A stretch of 64,000 nucleotides of DNA from positions 24,339 through 88,338 of IMG/VR virus record IMGVR_UViG_3300020404_000180; one strand, 5' to 3'. Each line of letters opens with the position of its first letter. The stretch's first letter is position 1. The notes under the pieces were generated by a model. The model made no database searches, was not told where the DNA came from, and was given only the letters and a program-made list of their open reading frames with translations. The stretch comes from a virus. Of this stretch, positions 61,549 to 64,000 are shown one piece after another. A program made the translations under genes and the position numbers.

Positions 61549-62448
61549 TTAATTAATTTTAGGACCACGGATGTCTCCGTCGTTGTTACCTGATTGTCCA
61601 TATCTATATGACCAACCATCTATAGCAGTGCCAGATGATCCTGCTGTACCACCCGCATTCTGTCCTGCGTTACCGAGGTTACCACCAGAGCCACCAGAGT
61701 TAGAACCGCAACCACCGTTGCCACCTCCACCTCCGCCAGCGTTTTGCTGACCGTTTTGACCACCATCGCCACCACCAGAACCGCCAGGATATCCAGCACC
61801 TCCACCTCCTCCGCCACCTTTAGCTTCTGAAGTGTTAGTGGTTTGTCCTGCACACTGACCACCCTTCATACATCCGTAATAGTACGTCGTGGTATAGGAG
61901 CATTCTCCATTATTGCCTCCTGCACCTCCACCGCCACCACCAGCAATGATGCCAGCGTTGTCCAAAACGAATGGGGTTCGACTGTAAAGTCCTCTTTGTC
62001 CTGATTGTCCATTGTTACCTCCTCGACTACCACCGTTACCACCTTTGCCACTTATTCTTCTATTATTATTAATTCTAAGATATACCTTAGAATCACCAGA
62101 AAAGTTGCCTAGGTTCAGTTGTTGTCTTGTACTGTTGACTGTGACAAGTCCTTTGATAAGGTTGCCATTGTATCCTTGACTAGTTATGTAACTAGATAAA
62201 CTCCACTCACCAGTGCCATCAGAACCAATCGTTACATTGAATAAGAAGTGCTCACCCTCGTGAACTTTACGCCATGAACCACCTGACTTGACCCATACTG
62301 CCTTAGTATTACGCCATGAACCACTGTGTTTGACCTGTATATCTTCTACATGCTTGAATCCACCACCAGTATGAACTGACATGTGACCACCAAGCACATT
62401 ACGTACACTCGTTCCTGTCTCTGCTACTGTATTATATGGTATTGCCAT
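61549..62448 (-). CDS. Glycine-rich tail-fibre adhesin (299 aa)
   Basis: An N-terminal anchor part (residues 1-65: RNVLGGHMSVHTGGGFKHVEDIQVKHSGSWRNTKAVWVKSGGSWRKV) contains two GSWR repeats, as in fibre-tip proteins. A beta domain (70-130) follows, then from about 130 an almost pure Gly/Asn/Gln region with poly-Gly runs (GGGGGGAGG, GGGGGGGAG). This matches the polyglycine-sandwich architecture of T4-like (S16-type) receptor-binding adhesins. Two Cys-bearing loops (CSYTTTYYYGC, CMKGGQC) lie between runs and may form exposed, variable loops. AAGGAG precedes the ATG. It follows a long fibre gene, as does the adhesin at 1-433. Confidence 0.85.
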   Translation of the reverse strand: MAIPYNTVAETGTSVRNVLGGHMSVHTGGGFKHVEDIQVKHSGSWRNTKAVWVKSGGSWRKVHEGEHFLFNVTIGSDGTGEWSLSSYITSQGYNGNLIKGLVTVNSTRQQLNLGNFSGDSKVYLRINNNRRISGKGGNGGSRGGNNGQSGQRGLYSRTPFVLDNAGIIAGGGGGGAGGNNGECSYTTTYYYGCMKGGQCAGQTTNTSEAKGGGGGGGAGYPGGSGGGDGGQNGQQNAGGGGGGNGGCGSNSGGSGGNLGNAGQNAGGTAGSSGTAIDGWSYRYGQSGNNDGDIRGPKIN

Positions 62449-62464
62449 AATCTATGGTATCTCC

Positions 62465-64000
62465 TTAGTACTTATACCAGATGTCGCCATCTGATCCACC
62501 ACTAGGGTCACCAGTTGATACTGTTCTTGCACCGTATGCGTTTTGGTTTGCATTACCAAACGTTCCATTTATCTGACTAGCGTTTATATTTAATCCTGAG
62601 AGTAAATTACTGCTAGGATTGTACACTAGATGACCGTTATCAGTATCAATAAATTGTCTACTGTATCCTGCATCACTTAATGCTGAGAATGTTACTTGAT
62701 AACTGACGTTATCATTCTTCTCGTCAATATTGATGTTGTCTGCCTGTGTTGCAGTACCACTTGTGTTTTGGTTACCAGCTATGTTGACGCCAGGTAAATC
62801 TATATCAGCAGTACCATTGAACGATACACCACCAATATTTCTAGCATTCTGTAACTGTGTTGCTGACCCTGAGTTACCAGAGATTGCACCAGTTATTGTG
62901 CCATTGACTGTCACGTTATTGAATGTAGATGTACCAGTAGATGCAGTTACATTACCTGATAGTCCACCAGAGAATGTAGTTGCATATGCTGTACCTGACA
63001 AGTAAATGTCTTTCCACTTAAGGTTAGTTTGTCCTAAATCATATGTGCCAGTAGCAGATGGGTCAACATCAGCATTTATCTGTGCTGTTATTGTTAGTCT
63101 GTCAGTTGTAGCATTACCTAGTATAGTGTTACCATCGACTGATAGACCACCCGCAGTGTAAATGTTACCTGTGCTTGATGCGACAGTCATCTTATCAGTC
63201 GTGCCAGATCTGACTGCGAAGTTTGCATCAACATCAACTGTGCCATTAAACTCACTATTTCCTGATACTGTCAAGTTGCCACCAAGTGTAGTAGCACCAC
63301 TGTTAACATTAAGTGCACCAGTGGATTGTATGTCAATACCTAATCCATTCTTAAGTTGTAAGTCTCCTGCACCATCAGTCCATGAAGAACCAGATGCACT
63401 ACCACCAGTAATTTTTAAGTTACCTGTATCTGATAGTCCAAACTTCGCCCATGCTGAACCTGTCCAGTAGAATCCTAGATGCTCACCAGCAGTGAAATTA
63501 CCAAGATATGATATGTCACCTGTGTTTGCAGCATCAGCAGTAGATGGTGTCTGTGTAACTACGTTAAACTTCTTCTCTGCTTCGTTGTTTGCTGCTTCAC
63601 CCTTGATAGTTAAGTCACCACATGATACGTTCTTGTCAACCACGACGTCCTGTCTGACTGCCATGAATCCTTTGAACTCACTCTCTAACTGTGTGTCTTC
63701 AACTGTAATCTTGTCTCTGATAATAATTTCATCAAATACAGGACGTAAGTTTGCAGTCTCACCAACGATTGATAATGTTGGTGTATCAAGTGATGCTTCT
63801 TCACCAGTAACAGCAGATATTCTAGTGTTACCAATGAATAGGTCACCATTACTGTTAAGTCCAGAGTAGAATGCGATACCACCGTCTTCTTTCTGTGACT
63901 GTGATAGCAATGTTTCTGCTTCAGTAAGAACTCTGTTCTGTACAGATGGTAGACCAGTAGAGTAGTTACCAGGTCCGAAACCAACGTATTCAAATGTGTG
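62465..64000 (-). CDS. Long tail-fibre / virion protein, 5' end outside window
   Basis: The frame is open from 64000; a start at TTG 63910 is not needed. The first visible residues, HTFEYVGFGPGNYSTGLPSVQNRVLTEAETLLSQSQKEDGG, are a conserved block of cyanomyovirus structural proteins. The rest is beta-repeat fibre (TTLGGNLTVSGNSEFNGTVDVD, NADVDPSATGTYDLGQTNLKWKDIYLSG) ending FGNANQNAYGARTVSTGDPSGGSDGDIWYKY, a typical cyanophage fibre tail. At least 511 residues lie in the window. Followed by the glycine-rich adhesin, as at the left edge. Confidence 0.87.
   Translation of the reverse strand, partial: HTFEYVGFGPGNYSTGLPSVQNRVLTEAETLLSQSQKEDGGIAFYSGLNSNGDLFIGNTRISAVTGEEASLDTPTLSIVGETANLRPVFDEIIIRDKITVEDTQLESEFKGFMAVRQDVVVDKNVSCGDLTIKGEAANNEAEKKFNVVTQTPSTADAANTGDISYLGNFTAGEHLGFYWTGSAWAKFGLSDTGNLKITGGSASGSSWTDGAGDLQLKNGLGIDIQSTGALNVNSGATTLGGNLTVSGNSEFNGTVDVDANFAVRSGTTDKMTVASSTGNIYTAGGLSVDGNTILGNATTDRLTITAQINADVDPSATGTYDLGQTNLKWKDIYLSGTAYATTFSGGLSGNVTASTGTSTFNNVTVNGTITGAISGNSGSATQLQNARNIGGVSFNGTADIDLPGVNIAGNQNTSGTATQADNINIDEKNDNVSYQVTFSALSDAGYSRQFIDTDNGHLVYNPSSNLLSGLNINASQINGTFGNANQNAYGARTVSTGDPSGGSDGDIWYKY

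Overview
The window is part of the genome of a T4-like contractile-tailed phage, most probably a marine cyanomyovirus (host Synechococcus or Prochlorococcus). The evidence is the T4-order baseplate set (PAAR spike tip, gp25, gp6, gp7-like, gp8-like, then tail-fibre proteins), T4-type late promoters (TATAAATA) in front of virion genes, fibre-protein ends of the cyanomyovirus type, and auxiliary genes common in such phages (pyrE, a 2OG-Fe(II) oxygenase, adenine and cytosine/adenine methyltransferases). Host assignment is inference; no photosynthesis gene lies in this window.

Layout. (1) 1-45.2 kb, all on the minus strand: the virion operon. Read in its own direction it runs PAAR tip, small proteins, gp25, gp6, a 4197-residue gp7-like wedge protein, gp8-like protein, a 2226-residue DUF4815-type protein, three small structural proteins, a fibre protein, a 2426-residue multidomain protein, a 177-residue structural protein, a 3459-residue distal-fibre protein and a glycine-rich adhesin cut by the window edge. 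Four giant proteins take up about 37 kb and share domains (repeat modules, GGSGY repeats, cupredoxin-like domains). (2) 45.2-47.6 kb, minus strand: small genes, including a striking 4'-phosphopantetheinyl transferase, followed upstream by about 300 bases with no gene but many compatible perfect helices (candidate structured RNA). (3) 47.7-51.7 kb, plus strand: about fifteen very small genes, many with their own TATAAT promoter, and a six-gene cluster whose stops and starts mostly overlap. (4) 51.8-61.5 kb, minus strand: small genes plus a nucleotide/DNA-metabolism and modification cluster (pyrE, zinc ribbon, 2OG oxygenase, SprT-like protease, two DNA methyltransferases, a PD-(D/E)XK-like protein) and a tandem pair of paralogues. 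(5) 61.5-64 kb, minus strand: a second fibre module (glycine-rich adhesin and the 3' part of a long fibre protein running out of the window).

Regulation visible in the sequence falls into three classes: late promoters (TATAAATA) for the virion genes; a few classical sigma70-type promoters (TTGAC-17/18-TATAAT); and a distinctive class in the small-gene region, TATAATAAG followed by a conserved initially transcribed stretch (consensus about GTAcATAC), sometimes with an upstream TGTATcATATGTACATA element, and in three cases with the ATG placed exactly where transcription should begin. No tRNA gene, CRISPR array or insertion sequence was recognised.
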